From Oscillospiraceae bacterium (GTDB lineage: Bacteria > Bacillota > Clostridia > Oscillospirales > Oscillospiraceae): a DNA stretch of 14,576 nt. Positions 7,038 to 13,879 of the stretch are shown piece after piece. Both the position numbers and the translations under genes were made by a program. Location: contig JAEDFW010000040.1 in the NCBI GenBank assembly GCA_016297855.1, positions 1-14,576 on the forward strand. Direction: 5' to 3'. Position 1 is the first letter of the stretch. Each line of letters begins with the position of its first letter. Below the pieces are notes generated by a model. It did no database searches, was not told the DNA's origin, and saw nothing but the letters and a program-made list of their open reading frames with translations.

Positions 7038-7592
7038 TCAGCCGTCCTCTACGGCATAGGGAAGGCCCGGCAGCACGACCGTGCGGATGAAGCGAAATGT
7101 CTCTTTTTCTCCGCGATCTGCCAACATTTGCAGCAAAAACCGGAGCTTACGCAAGGTGGCGGGATGCACCGAGCCGGACTCTCTGGCGCGCAGCAGATAT
7201 GCAAGCGGCGATGCGTCCGTATACGCCGCGCCCTGATAGGTTTTGCACGCGGCGATACGGTCCATGACCATCTCGACAAGATAGACCGTGGGCATATCAA
7301 CTGGTTCGTAGCGGCGAGAGGAGATATTGAGATCCGTCCAGTATTCAAAATGATGCCGGTTTCTTCCTTTGTGATGCATCCACGCCTCGCTGTAGCCTTT
7401 GGCCTCGCGTTCGGCGGTGTTGGGGCTGCGGTCGCCTTGATAATAGCGTACGCCGGTCAGAAATTCGCAGGGCGAATACTTTGACAGATCATGCGTCAGG
7501 CCGCGCCAGACGAGCCCTACGCGAAAGCATCCCAGCATGACAAGATGCCGGTGGTGGGTGATGGTTTTGAAATGCTGCCAGGCTTTTATCAC
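7038..7592 (-). CDS. DUF5662-like conserved protein of unknown function
   Basis: A 184-residue soluble protein without signal peptide or membrane helix. It looks like the DUF5662 family found in Clostridia; no function is established to my knowledge. Striking conserved-looking elements are GLTHDLSKYSP at 31-41, YYQGDRSPN at 50-58, the His-rich WMHHKGRNRHHFEYW at 71-85 and VEMVMDRIAACK at 106-117. The spaced H34-D35, H73-H74, H80-H81 and D111 resemble the metal ligands of HD-type phosphohydrolases, but this is inference. Translation should start at GTG 7592: AAGGAG lies 8 nt upstream, and the protein aligns from its first residues with the family as I recall it. It has its own strong promoter and no clear terminator; only a weak 4-bp stem followed by T residues lies near 6975-7000. 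Confidence 0.8.
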   Translation of the reverse strand: MIKAWQHFKTITHHRHLVMLGCFRVGLVWRGLTHDLSKYSPCEFLTGVRYYQGDRSPNTAEREAKGYSEAWMHHKGRNRHHFEYWTDLNISSRRYEPVDMPTVYLVEMVMDRIAACKTYQGAAYTDASPLAYLLRARESGSVHPATLRKLRFLLQMLADRGEKETFRFIRTVVLPGLPYAVEDG

Positions 7593-7600
7593 GGTGTGCG

Positions 7601-7606
7601 CTCCTT
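7601..7606 (-). promoter_or_regulatory. Ribosome binding site supporting a GTG start
   Basis: AAGGAG on the minus strand, 8 nt before GTG at 7592. No in-frame ATG has a comparable site. Confidence 0.75.
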
Positions 7607-7622
7607 TTTATATGCTGCATCC

Positions 7623-7651
7623 AGTATACCGCGCGCGCGGCGCGTTTGCAA
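7623..7651 (-). promoter_or_regulatory. Promoter for the DUF5662-like gene
   Basis: On the minus strand TTGCAA (7651-7646), a 17-nt and extremely GC-rich alternating CG spacer, and TATACT (7628-7623). The -35 box lies only about 4 nt beyond the stem of the tusA terminator, so the two units are tightly packed. Confidence 0.75.
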
Positions 7652-7687
7652 GCAAAACCGGCCTGCCGCAAAAGCGGCAGGCCGGTT
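7652..7687 (-). terminator. Intrinsic terminator of the yedE-tusA operon
   Basis: A perfect 14-bp GC-rich stem (7656-7669 with 7674-7687, loop of four) starts 3 nt after the tusA stop codon on the minus strand and ends in a short T run (TTTT including paired positions). The T run is short but the stem is very stable. Confidence 0.85.
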
Positions 7688-7690
7688 CGT

Positions 7691-7894
7691 TCACTTCGTG
7701 AGCGTGAGTGTATATTCGCCGTTTTCTTCAGTAACCGCGACCTGATAGCCGCTGTGCCTGGCGAAGCGTGTGACATTCTCCACCGCGCACTGATTATCCA
7801 CCAGTACGCGCAACGAGTCGGGCTGCTCCGTTTTCACCGCTTTTTGCACCATGACTACCGGCATGGGGCAGACGAGTCCTCTTGCATCAACCAT
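7691..7894 (-). CDS. TusA/SirA/YedF-type sulfur carrier protein
   Basis: A 67-residue cytoplasmic protein consisting of one TusA domain. The signature DARGLVCPMPVV (3-14) carries the catalytic Cys9 in the CPxP motif, which in this family accepts sulfur as a persulfide, or in YedF-like proteins is linked to selenium metabolism. It lacks the C-terminal extension of full-length YedF. Its ATG lies inside the 3' end of the upstream transporter gene, with an 8-nt overlap and an AGGAGG site 9 nt upstream, so the two are translated together. The pairing with YedE suggests that imported sulfur or selenium species are handed to this carrier; which element is used cannot be told from sequence. A terminator follows directly. 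Confidence 0.88.
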   Translation of the reverse strand: MVDARGLVCPMPVVMVQKAVKTEQPDSLRVLVDNQCAVENVTRFARHSGYQVAVTEENGEYTLTLTK

Positions 7895-8984
7895 TGCGTG
7901 TTGCCTCCTGTCTGGAATTGAGAAGAGAGATGATAAGTACGATCACGATACCGCCCACGACGGCGATCTTGCCGGCAGTGGACACGCCGCCGCGCACCAG
8001 CTCGCCCGCTTCGTTAACAGAGTCGGGATTACCGGCCAGCGAGAAATTGTGCGAGATGGCGGCACCCGCCACCATGCCGAGCACCGTGACGGCGCTGTCG
8101 CCGTTGCCTTCACCGGCGAGAATCAACTGCCGCAGCGGGCAGCCGCCCAGCAGCACGCTGCCCCAGCCGACAAGCACCATGCCGAGCAGATTCCACAGAT
8201 GGCTTGAGTGCGCCACGGGCTGCGCGGCAAAGCCGAGCGAGAACTTGTTCTGAACCAGATTACCAATAAGAACTGTGACAAAGATGGCGATAAAGCCCCA
8301 CAGAAGATGCAGATCGCCGAACATCATTGTATCGCGCAGACCGCCGGCCATGCACAGACGGGCGCGCTGCGCCAATGCACCGACCACGATTGCGACTGCC
8401 AGTGCGATGAAGAACGGCGCGTGCTTGGAGCCGGGGCCTTCGGTGCTGAGACGGAAAATGGCGGGTACGGCGATGAACAGCATCAGCAGAACCAGCATCA
8501 TTCCGGGCAGGACCAGTCCCTCAACCGTTTTTGCCGGATAGTTGCGCTGCAGAGTAAAGCCGCGGCGGATGAACAGCGTGCCGATGAAGATGCCAAGCGC
8601 AAATCCCGCAAGGCCGACAAGTGCGTTCAGATCGCCGCCTGCAAGGCGGATAATCATGCGCAGCGGGCAGCCCAGGAAGCACAGAGCACCGATCATGACC
8701 AGCGCGCCGAGCAAAAACCGCGTCGCCGGCGATGAACCGGACTTGGCCTTGAATTCCTTCGCGGCTACTGCCATGAGAAATGCGCCCAGGACGAGACCGA
8801 TGATCTCTGGCCGGACATACTGCACTTTTGCTGCGCCGTGCAGGCCAATTGCACCGGCAATATCACGCTCAAAGCAGGCAATGCAGAAGCCCATGTTTGC
8901 GGGGTTGCCGAGCGCAGCGAGAAGCAGCGCCGCGATGCCGGTCGCTATACCGGCGAGAATGACGATCCATGTTTCTTTTTTCAT
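7887..8984 (-). CDS. yedE: YedE/YeeE-family sulfur or selenium transporter
   Basis: A 365-residue polytopic membrane protein. The family includes YeeE, a thiosulfate importer, and YedE, which occurs with selenium genes. The sequence shows an internal duplication: GFCIACFERD at 32-41 mirrors RLCMAGGLRD at 209-218, and LGCPLRM at 104-110 mirrors GGCPLRQL at 280-287. The Cys residues 34, 37, 102, 106, 211 and 282 lie near membrane segments and include the positions expected to relay sulfur. The N-terminal pattern, including VQYVRPEIIGLVLGAF at 54-69, is closest to the selenium-linked YedE type as I remember it, but thiosulfate remains possible. Start ATG 8984 has GGGAGGAA 3 nt upstream (AGG core a few nt further). 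It is first in an operon with tusA, behind a near-consensus promoter and a long structured leader. Confidence 0.88.
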   Translation of the reverse strand: MKKETWIVILAGIATGIAALLLAALGNPANMGFCIACFERDIAGAIGLHGAAKVQYVRPEIIGLVLGAFLMAVAAKEFKAKSGSSPATRFLLGALVMIGALCFLGCPLRMIIRLAGGDLNALVGLAGFALGIFIGTLFIRRGFTLQRNYPAKTVEGLVLPGMMLVLLMLFIAVPAIFRLSTEGPGSKHAPFFIALAVAIVVGALAQRARLCMAGGLRDTMMFGDLHLLWGFIAIFVTVLIGNLVQNKFSLGFAAQPVAHSSHLWNLLGMVLVGWGSVLLGGCPLRQLILAGEGNGDSAVTVLGMVAGAAISHNFSLAGNPDSVNEAGELVRGGVSTAGKIAVVGGIVIVLIISLLNSRQEATRNG

Positions 8985-9092
8985 ACGTTCCTCCCATCAT
9001 GCCGAATGTTATCCGGCATTTTTCGATATTCTCGAAAAAGAATAACGACAATACAGCAAAATGCGGACAGATCATCCGCATTTCGTTATCCT
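8985..9092 (-). ncRNA. Structured 5' leader of the yedE-tusA operon (candidate cis-regulatory RNA)
   Basis: In the expected transcript, hairpin A is made of GGATAACGA (9091-9083) with TCGTTATTC (9048-9040). It is stacked on an inner 8-bp stem (9082-9075 with 9067-9060), with an 11-nt bulge on the 3' side. A run of five T follows hairpin A directly and forms the left arm of hairpin B (9039-9032 with 9026-9019). Hairpin C (9019-9011 with 9007-8999, one G-U) ends 3 nt before the ribosome binding site. GGATAAC occurs twice (9091-9085 and 9014-9008), and both copies can pair with the same GTTATTC (9046-9040). I recognise no known riboswitch class. Confidence 0.5.
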
Positions 9093-9098
9093 GATGTA

Positions 9099-9127
9099 AG
9101 AATAACATACAGAAAAAGGAATGTCAA
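9099..9127 (-). promoter_or_regulatory. Near-consensus promoter of the yedE-tusA operon
   Basis: On the minus strand a perfect TTGACA (9127-9122), a 17-nt spacer and TATTCT (9104-9099); transcription should begin near A9092, directly before the first leader hairpin. Confidence 0.85.
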
Positions 9128-9137
9128 TCGAAACTTG

Positions 9138-9152
9138 TTCGCCATTGGCGAA
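9138..9152. repeat. Short perfect palindrome upstream of the yedE promoter
   Basis: TTCGCC-ATT-GGCGAA, 6-bp arms, lies 11 bp upstream of the -35 box and 4 nt after the stop of the radical SAM gene. Only three T residues follow on the minus strand, so it is a poor terminator; it could be a weak one or a binding site for a regulator. Confidence 0.4.
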
Positions 9153-9155
9153 GGA

Positions 9156-10055
9156 TCATGGCAAAAGCGCCTCGCCCTGTACGACATGGTGTTCCGCGAA
9201 ATAGCGGTTGATGGCGTTTAACACGCGCTTTTTGTCCGCGCTCCACGCCGGCGCAATGAGATCACGCTTTGCTCCGTCACCTGTCAGGCGGTGAATGACC
9301 ATATCCGCCGGCAGAACGCGGATGCATTCGGCAAGCAGCGGCAGATATTCCTCCAGTGTGAGCGTCTGAAATCTGCCCGCAGCGTAATCGTCTGCCAGAT
9401 CGGTGCCGCGTAGCACATGCAGCAGATGCAGCTTGATCCCCTCCGTGCCGCTTTGGCCAATATAGCGCGCAGTTTCGATCATCTGCGCGGCTGTTTCACC
9501 GGGCAGGCCCAGGATCATGTGCGTCACGACCTCCGCGCCGGCGGCGTGCAGATCTTTGACCGCTTCGTCGTAGACGGAAAGGGGATATCCACGGCGGATG
9601 TAGCGCGCGGTCTGTTCGTGGATGGTCTGCAGTCCCAGCTCGACCCATACGGGCTTGACGGCGGCGAGCTCGCGTATGAGCGTAAGCATTTCCTCCGGCA
9701 GGCAGTCGGGGCGCGTGGCGATGGAGAGCGCGACGATGTCGCCCGGTTCAATGGCCGCGAAAAACATCGGCCGCAGCCGGGATGCGGGTGCGTAGGTATT
9801 CGTATACTCCTGAAAATAGGCAATATAGCGGGCACCTTGCCCCTTTTTGCCGAGAATGTATTTTGCCTGCTCAAGCTGCTCGGGGATAGACCGGCTGCTC
9901 GAAGCGGCAAATTCACCGCTTCCGGAGCAGAAGATACACCCGCCTGTGCCAAATGTGCCGTCGCGATTGGGACACGAACAGCCGCTCGCGAGTGCGAGCT
10001 TATAGACCTTTCCGCCAAAACGCTCGCGCAGACAGGAATTCAGTGCGCGGTACAT
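9156..10055 (-). CDS. TIGR01212/YhcC-family radical SAM protein
   Basis: A 299-residue cytoplasmic iron-sulfur enzyme that should cleave S-adenosylmethionine to start a radical reaction; the substrate of this family is not established. Near the N-terminus, CPNRDGTFGTGGCIFC (28-43) supplies the cluster cysteines C28, C40 and C43, with the long first spacing typical of this family rather than CxxxCxxC. Further marks are AYFQEYTNTYAP at about 78-89, ALSIATRPDCLP, WVELGLQT, THMILGLPGE and KLHLLHVLRGT. The ATG at 10055 is chosen because AAAGGAGA (10062-10069) lies 6 nt upstream and the protein then begins in the usual way. An in-frame ATG at 10106 overlaps the ftsH stop, but the added codons are the terminator hairpin. 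No separate promoter is visible, so expression may depend on read-through from ftsH. Confidence 0.88.
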   Translation of the reverse strand: MYRALNSCLRERFGGKVYKLALASGCSCPNRDGTFGTGGCIFCSGSGEFAASSSRSIPEQLEQAKYILGKKGQGARYIAYFQEYTNTYAPASRLRPMFFAAIEPGDIVALSIATRPDCLPEEMLTLIRELAAVKPVWVELGLQTIHEQTARYIRRGYPLSVYDEAVKDLHAAGAEVVTHMILGLPGETAAQMIETARYIGQSGTEGIKLHLLHVLRGTDLADDYAAGRFQTLTLEEYLPLLAECIRVLPADMVIHRLTGDGAKRDLIAPAWSADKKRVLNAINRYFAEHHVVQGEALLP

Positions 10056-10071
10056 GCGCCGTCTCCTTTCC

Positions 10072-10100
10072 AAAAACAGCCGCCGAAGTCCGGCGGCTGT
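10072..10100 (-). terminator. Terminator-like hairpin between ftsH and the radical SAM gene
   Basis: A perfect 10-bp stem (10076-10085 with 10091-10100, 5-nt loop) begins 5 nt after the ftsH stop codon and is followed by a T run on the minus strand. The T run ends only 2 nt before the ribosome binding site of the radical SAM gene, so any read-through transcript carries this hairpin directly before the start region. Confidence 0.82.
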
Positions 10101-10105
10101 CTGCA

Positions 10106-11947
10106 TTATGCTTCGATCCCGGGGGCGCGGCCATCCATGACGGCTTCAAACTGCTCACGGGTCATGGTATCGTTTTCCAGCAGGAACTGCGTGATTTTGT
10201 CAAGCTGCGTTCCGTATTCTGTCAGGATCTCTTCGCAGCGTACATAGGCGCGGCGCAGGGTATCATGCACTTCGTCGTCGATTTGTCCGGCGACCTTCTC
10301 GGAGTACGATTTCGTCTTTTCATAGTCACGGCCGATGAATACCTCGCCGCCGGAAGAATAGCTCACGGGACCGAGACGCTCGGTCATGCCGTATTTTGCG
10401 GCCATGTCGCGGGCAATGGCGGTGGCGCGCTCAATATCGTTGGAAGCGCCGGTGGAGATATCGTCCAGCCTGAGCTGCTCGGCCACACGGCCGCCCAACA
10501 GAGAGACGATGGTCTCAAACATCTCATTGCGCGAGGCAAAGCTCTCATCCTCGGTAGGAAGGCTGATGGTCATGCCGCCGGCAGAGCCGCGCGGGATGAT
10601 GGTGATCAGGTGCACGGGGTCCTGCGTCGGCAGCGCGTACATGGCGACGGCGTGACCGGCTTCGTGCACGGCGGTGAGCCGCCGCTCACGTTCGGTGACG
10701 ACGCGGCTGCGCTTTTCCGGGCCTGCGATGAGCTTGATCATCGCCTCTTGCAGATCCGGCATGCTGATGGCGCGGCGGCTTTCACGCGCGGCCAACAGCG
10801 CGCCCTCGTTGAGAAGGTTGGCAAGATCCGCGCCGGTAAAGCCCGCCGTCTGCCGGGCCAGTACGTCAAGGTCGACGCCTTCATCCAGCGGCTTGTTTTT
10901 TGCGTGTACCTGCAGAATTTCCCGCCGTCCCTTGCGGTCGGGCGTGCCGACATAGATCTGCCGGTCGAACCGGCCCGGACGCAGCAGCGCCGGGTCGAGA
11001 ATATCTTTTCGGTTGGTGGCGGCAATGACGACGATCTCCTCATTGGCCGTGAAGCCGTCCATCTCAACAAGCAGCTGGTTGAGCGTCTGCTCGCGCTCGT
11101 CATGTCCGCCGCCGAGACCAGCGCCGCGCCTGCGACCGACAGCATCAATCTCGTCAATGAAAATGATGGCAGGGGAGACCTTCTTGGCCTGATCGAACAG
11201 GTCGCGTACGCGGCTTGCGCCGACGCCGACGTAGAGTTCTACAAAATCGGAGCCGGAGATGGACAGAAACGACACGCCTGCCTCGCCGGCGACCGCGCGT
11301 GCCAGAAGCGTCTTACCGGTGCCCGGAGGGCCGACCAGCAGCACACCTTTGGGGATGCGCGCGCCCAGCTCCTGAAAACGGCCCGGCTCACGCAGAAAAT
11401 CGACGATCTCGGCCAGTTCGGCCTTCTCCTCGTCAGCGCCTGCCACGTCTGCAAAGGTGACGGGCTTGTTGTTTGGCGTGCCGAAGCGGGCGTTGGCGCG
11501 GGTGAATTTTGCCATGGCGTTGCCGCCGTTCGCGTTCCTGGAGATCAGAAACCAAACGAACAGGAATACAGCGCCGATCAGGACATAGATCAGCACCGTG
11601 CGGTACCACGGCGTTTTTACACTGGGGTAGTCGTAGCCGGTGAGGATACCGGAGGCATATTGGCTGGCAATCAGCGCGTCGAGATCGGCGTGGAACACGT
11701 CCGCGTCTCCGATTTCTGCTGTGGCTGCCGTTGCACCGTCAATCTCTTCGCGCAGCTGCAGGCGCAGTGTGTCGCCGTCAAGGACAAACGACTCGACCTG
11801 TTCGTTTTCAAACAGGTCGAGAACGTCGGAGTATTGCAGCGACAGCGTTGGCTCAGAAGGGAAGAGCACGCCGGAGAACAGAAGCGCAGCCAGAACCACC
11901 AGTGCGATCAGGAACAGAAAACTGTAGGGCTTGCTCTGCTGACTCAA
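10106..11947 (-). CDS. ftsH: ATP-dependent zinc metalloprotease FtsH
   Basis: A 613-residue membrane-bound AAA+ protease that forms hexamers and degrades misfolded membrane proteins and short-lived regulators. Two membrane helices (about 9-29 and 116-136) flank an extracytoplasmic domain. The AAA module shows Walker A GPPGTGKT (206-213), the pore-loop region FVELYVGVG (235-243), Walker B IIFIDEID (261-268) and the second region of homology ATNR...RPGRFDRQ (310-330). The peptidase has the zinc motif HEAGH (428-432), with D504 as the likely third ligand. All catalytic residues are intact and the length is typical. The only supported start is TTG at 11947, 7 nt after AAAGGAG; no in-frame ATG is near. 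It follows hpt by 26 nt in the conserved tilS-hpt-ftsH order, and a terminator follows it. Confidence 0.97.
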   Translation of the reverse strand: MSQQSKPYSFLFLIALVVLAALLFSGVLFPSEPTLSLQYSDVLDLFENEQVESFVLDGDTLRLQLREEIDGATAATAEIGDADVFHADLDALIASQYASGILTGYDYPSVKTPWYRTVLIYVLIGAVFLFVWFLISRNANGGNAMAKFTRANARFGTPNNKPVTFADVAGADEEKAELAEIVDFLREPGRFQELGARIPKGVLLVGPPGTGKTLLARAVAGEAGVSFLSISGSDFVELYVGVGASRVRDLFDQAKKVSPAIIFIDEIDAVGRRRGAGLGGGHDEREQTLNQLLVEMDGFTANEEIVVIAATNRKDILDPALLRPGRFDRQIYVGTPDRKGRREILQVHAKNKPLDEGVDLDVLARQTAGFTGADLANLLNEGALLAARESRRAISMPDLQEAMIKLIAGPEKRSRVVTERERRLTAVHEAGHAVAMYALPTQDPVHLITIIPRGSAGGMTISLPTEDESFASRNEMFETIVSLLGGRVAEQLRLDDISTGASNDIERATAIARDMAAKYGMTERLGPVSYSSGGEVFIGRDYEKTKSYSEKVAGQIDDEVHDTLRRAYVRCEEILTEYGTQLDKITQFLLENDTMTREQFEAVMDGRAPGIEA

Positions 11948-11954
11948 TGGAATT

Positions 11955-11961
11955 CTCCTTT
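11955..11961 (-). promoter_or_regulatory. Ribosome binding site defining the TTG start of ftsH
   Basis: AAAGGAG on the minus strand, 7 nt before TTG at 11947. It makes the rare start codon credible. Confidence 0.8.
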
Positions 11962-11973
11962 ATGATAAATTAC

Positions 11974-12534
11974 TTACCGGGTCATGTACACTTCGGGCTT
12001 CAGGACGCCGACGAAGGGGAGATTGCGGTAATAGTCGTCATAGTCGAGGCCGAAGCCCACGACAAATGCCGCCGGAATGGTGAAGCAGGCGTAGTCCGGC
12101 TCAAGCGCAACCTTGCGGCCTGAAGGTTTGTCGAGCAGCGTGCAGATCTTCACCGATGCGGGTTTGCGCTGTGCGAAAAGCTCTTTAATGAGCTTGAGCG
12201 TGCTGCCGGAGTCGATGATATCTTCAAGAATGATGACGTCGCGGCCTTCGATGTCGTGATCGATATCCTTGCGGAAGGTCAGCTTGCCAGTGGACTCGGT
12301 ACCGCCCTCAAACGATGTGACACACATGAAATCCTCCTGCACCGGGATGGTGATGGCCTGTGCCATCTCGGCAAAGAACGGGACAACGCCCTTGAGCACG
12401 CCGACGAGGATCGGGCACTTGCCGCGATAGTCCTCAGAAATCTGCGCGCCGACCTCACGGATACGCTTGTGGATATCCTCTTCCGTGACGAGAATCCGCT
12501 CAATGTCCTGCATCATGTCAAACTTGTTAATCAT
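11974..12534 (-). CDS. hpt: Hypoxanthine (guanine) phosphoribosyltransferase
   Basis: A 186-residue cytoplasmic purine salvage enzyme that joins hypoxanthine or guanine to PRPP, yielding IMP or GMP. The PRPP-binding loop VIILEDIIDSGST (100-112), with the acidic pair E104-D105, is intact. VLKG (46-49), the flexible-loop region MCVTSFEGG (70-78) and FGLDYDDYYRNLPFVG (161-176) complete the type I family pattern; length is normal. The gene lies 4 nt after tilS and 26 nt before ftsH, the order known from Bacillus and many Clostridia, where Hpt also contacts TilS regulation. The ATG at 12534 has an AAAGAGGA site about 11 nt upstream inside the end of tilS, a rather long spacing. Met codons 7 and 8 are alternatives but lack a ribosome binding site. 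Confidence 0.95.
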   Translation of the reverse strand: MINKFDMMQDIERILVTEEDIHKRIREVGAQISEDYRGKCPILVGVLKGVVPFFAEMAQAITIPVQEDFMCVTSFEGGTESTGKLTFRKDIDHDIEGRDVIILEDIIDSGSTLKLIKELFAQRKPASVKICTLLDKPSGRKVALEPDYACFTIPAAFVVGFGLDYDDYYRNLPFVGVLKPEVYMTR

Positions 12535-12538
12535 AGCG

Positions 12539-13879
12539 TCACATATCCTCTTTCTCTATCGTAATGATGATCGCACGTTCACCCGCCGCCGCAAGGCGGT
12601 CGAGATTGACGCCAAAGGGGTATACCGCGAGTACGCCGGCACTGTCGGCAATTACCGGGACAAGGCCGCGCTCGTGCGCGGGGACTTTCCTGTCGATGAG
12701 CAGCCGCTTGACTGTTCGTGTTCCGCCCGGCAGCCGCAGTGCGTCGCCGGATTGGCGCGGCCGGAGCAACAGTGTGATATCTGTATCTATCGTATCACAT
12801 GAAACAGCAAAAGTGGAGCAGGTATTTGGAATCTTTTCAAATTTTTTTACGCGTTTGCAGGAAATCCGAAGCCCTAGCGCGCGGGCCGTAGTCACTCCGT
12901 CCGGATGCAGGCGTATGGGCGAGAATGTTGCGGGCGCGTCCGAACGCACGAGAAGAATCACGTCGTATTCCCGACGCATCGTCCATCCGCCGGGCAGAGA
13001 GCAACTGGCCGAAGGATCGTCGGAGTATAAAAGCCGTTCAACGGCCAGAATATGGCTGGAGGAAAGCTTGGGCGCGCGGATTTGCTGGAGCAAAAGCCGC
13101 AGCGCGCGTGTGCGAAGGGCTTCGGGCGCATGCCGCAGGACACAGCAGCTGTAACCGCGCGGCTGCGCCGCTTCTGTCAGAAGCTGCTGCGCGGCCGATT
13201 GCAGATATTGGTCATCCTCACGCAGAAGCGCACAGGCACGAAGCGAACATTCGCTCACTGCAGGATTCTCGGCTTTTAACAGCGGTACAACAAAATGGCG
13301 CAGACGGTTGCGGACACAATCGTCCAGCATGTTGGTCGAATCATCCACATGGGCCAGACCGCGCTCACGCGCGTAGGATTCGATTTGCGCGCGCGTCAGG
13401 CACAGAAGCGGGCGGATATAGCGGCCACGCTTCGGCGCGATGGCGCACAGACCTGCCAGAGACGTCCCGCGCAGGAGATTGAGAAGCATGGTTTCCAGAT
13501 TGTCGTCGGCGTTGTGCGCCGTAGCGACGGTTTCACCGAGCGTTTCAAAAAAAGCGTAGCGCAGCTTGCGCGCGGCTTCTTCAATGCTCTCGCCAGTTTT
13601 CTCAGCGCGTCCGGCTACATCGCCGCAGCCGACGGTGAGCATGATTCCGCGTGCATCGCACAGCGCGCGCACAAACGCCTCGTCGCGGTCGGACTCCGCG
13701 CCGCGCAGTCGGTGGTTAAAATGCGCCGCGCGCACCGTCAGGCCGAGCGGCTCGCGCATCGCGCAGAGCATGTCGAGCAGCACCACGGAATCCACACCGC
13801 CCGACACGGCGCAGATCACGGTGTCGCCGGGGTGGATCAGATCTTCCGCCCGGCAGTAGGAAAGCAGTTTATTCTGCAT
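12539..13879 (-). CDS. tilS: tRNA(Ile)-lysidine synthase TilS
   Basis: A 446-residue cytoplasmic enzyme that uses ATP to attach lysine to C34 of the CAU-anticodon tRNA-Ile, switching it from methionine to isoleucine and AUA decoding. The N-terminal N-type ATP pyrophosphatase domain has the PP-loop SGGVDS (26-31), HFNHRLRG (53-60) and TAHNADDNLET (120-130). The C-terminal TilS domain (about 360-430) has LLLRPRQSGDALRLPGGTRT and the basic KRLLIDRKVP. Start ATG 13879 overlaps the last 11 nt of dnaB and has GGAG 7 nt upstream. The reading frame stays open further upstream to 14119, but that stretch lies inside dnaB and is not TilS-like. An essential gene, translationally coupled to dnaB before it and hpt after it. 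Confidence 0.94.
   Translation of the reverse strand: MQNKLLSYCRAEDLIHPGDTVICAVSGGVDSVVLLDMLCAMREPLGLTVRAAHFNHRLRGAESDRDEAFVRALCDARGIMLTVGCGDVAGRAEKTGESIEEAARKLRYAFFETLGETVATAHNADDNLETMLLNLLRGTSLAGLCAIAPKRGRYIRPLLCLTRAQIESYARERGLAHVDDSTNMLDDCVRNRLRHFVVPLLKAENPAVSECSLRACALLREDDQYLQSAAQQLLTEAAQPRGYSCCVLRHAPEALRTRALRLLLQQIRAPKLSSSHILAVERLLYSDDPSASCSLPGGWTMRREYDVILLVRSDAPATFSPIRLHPDGVTTARALGLRISCKRVKKFEKIPNTCSTFAVSCDTIDTDITLLLRPRQSGDALRLPGGTRTVKRLLIDRKVPAHERGLVPVIADSAGVLAVYPFGVNLDRLAAAGERAIIITIEKEDM

Noticed and set aside
9038..9106. Direct repeat AAGAATAAC at 9038-9046 and 9098-9106, as a second yedE promoter
   Set aside because: The copy at 9038 resembles a -10 box, but no -35 lies at the right distance; it is better explained as part of hairpin A.
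10165..10210. TTGACA on the minus strand within the end of ftsH as a promoter for the radical SAM gene
   Set aside because: No -10 box is found at 16-18 nt; the hexamer encodes part of LDKIT in FtsH.
9953..11965. A 670-codon open frame on the plus strand opposite ftsH
   Set aside because: Antisense shadow of the GC-rich ftsH gene and its neighbour; no family motifs, and FtsH on the other strand is unambiguous.
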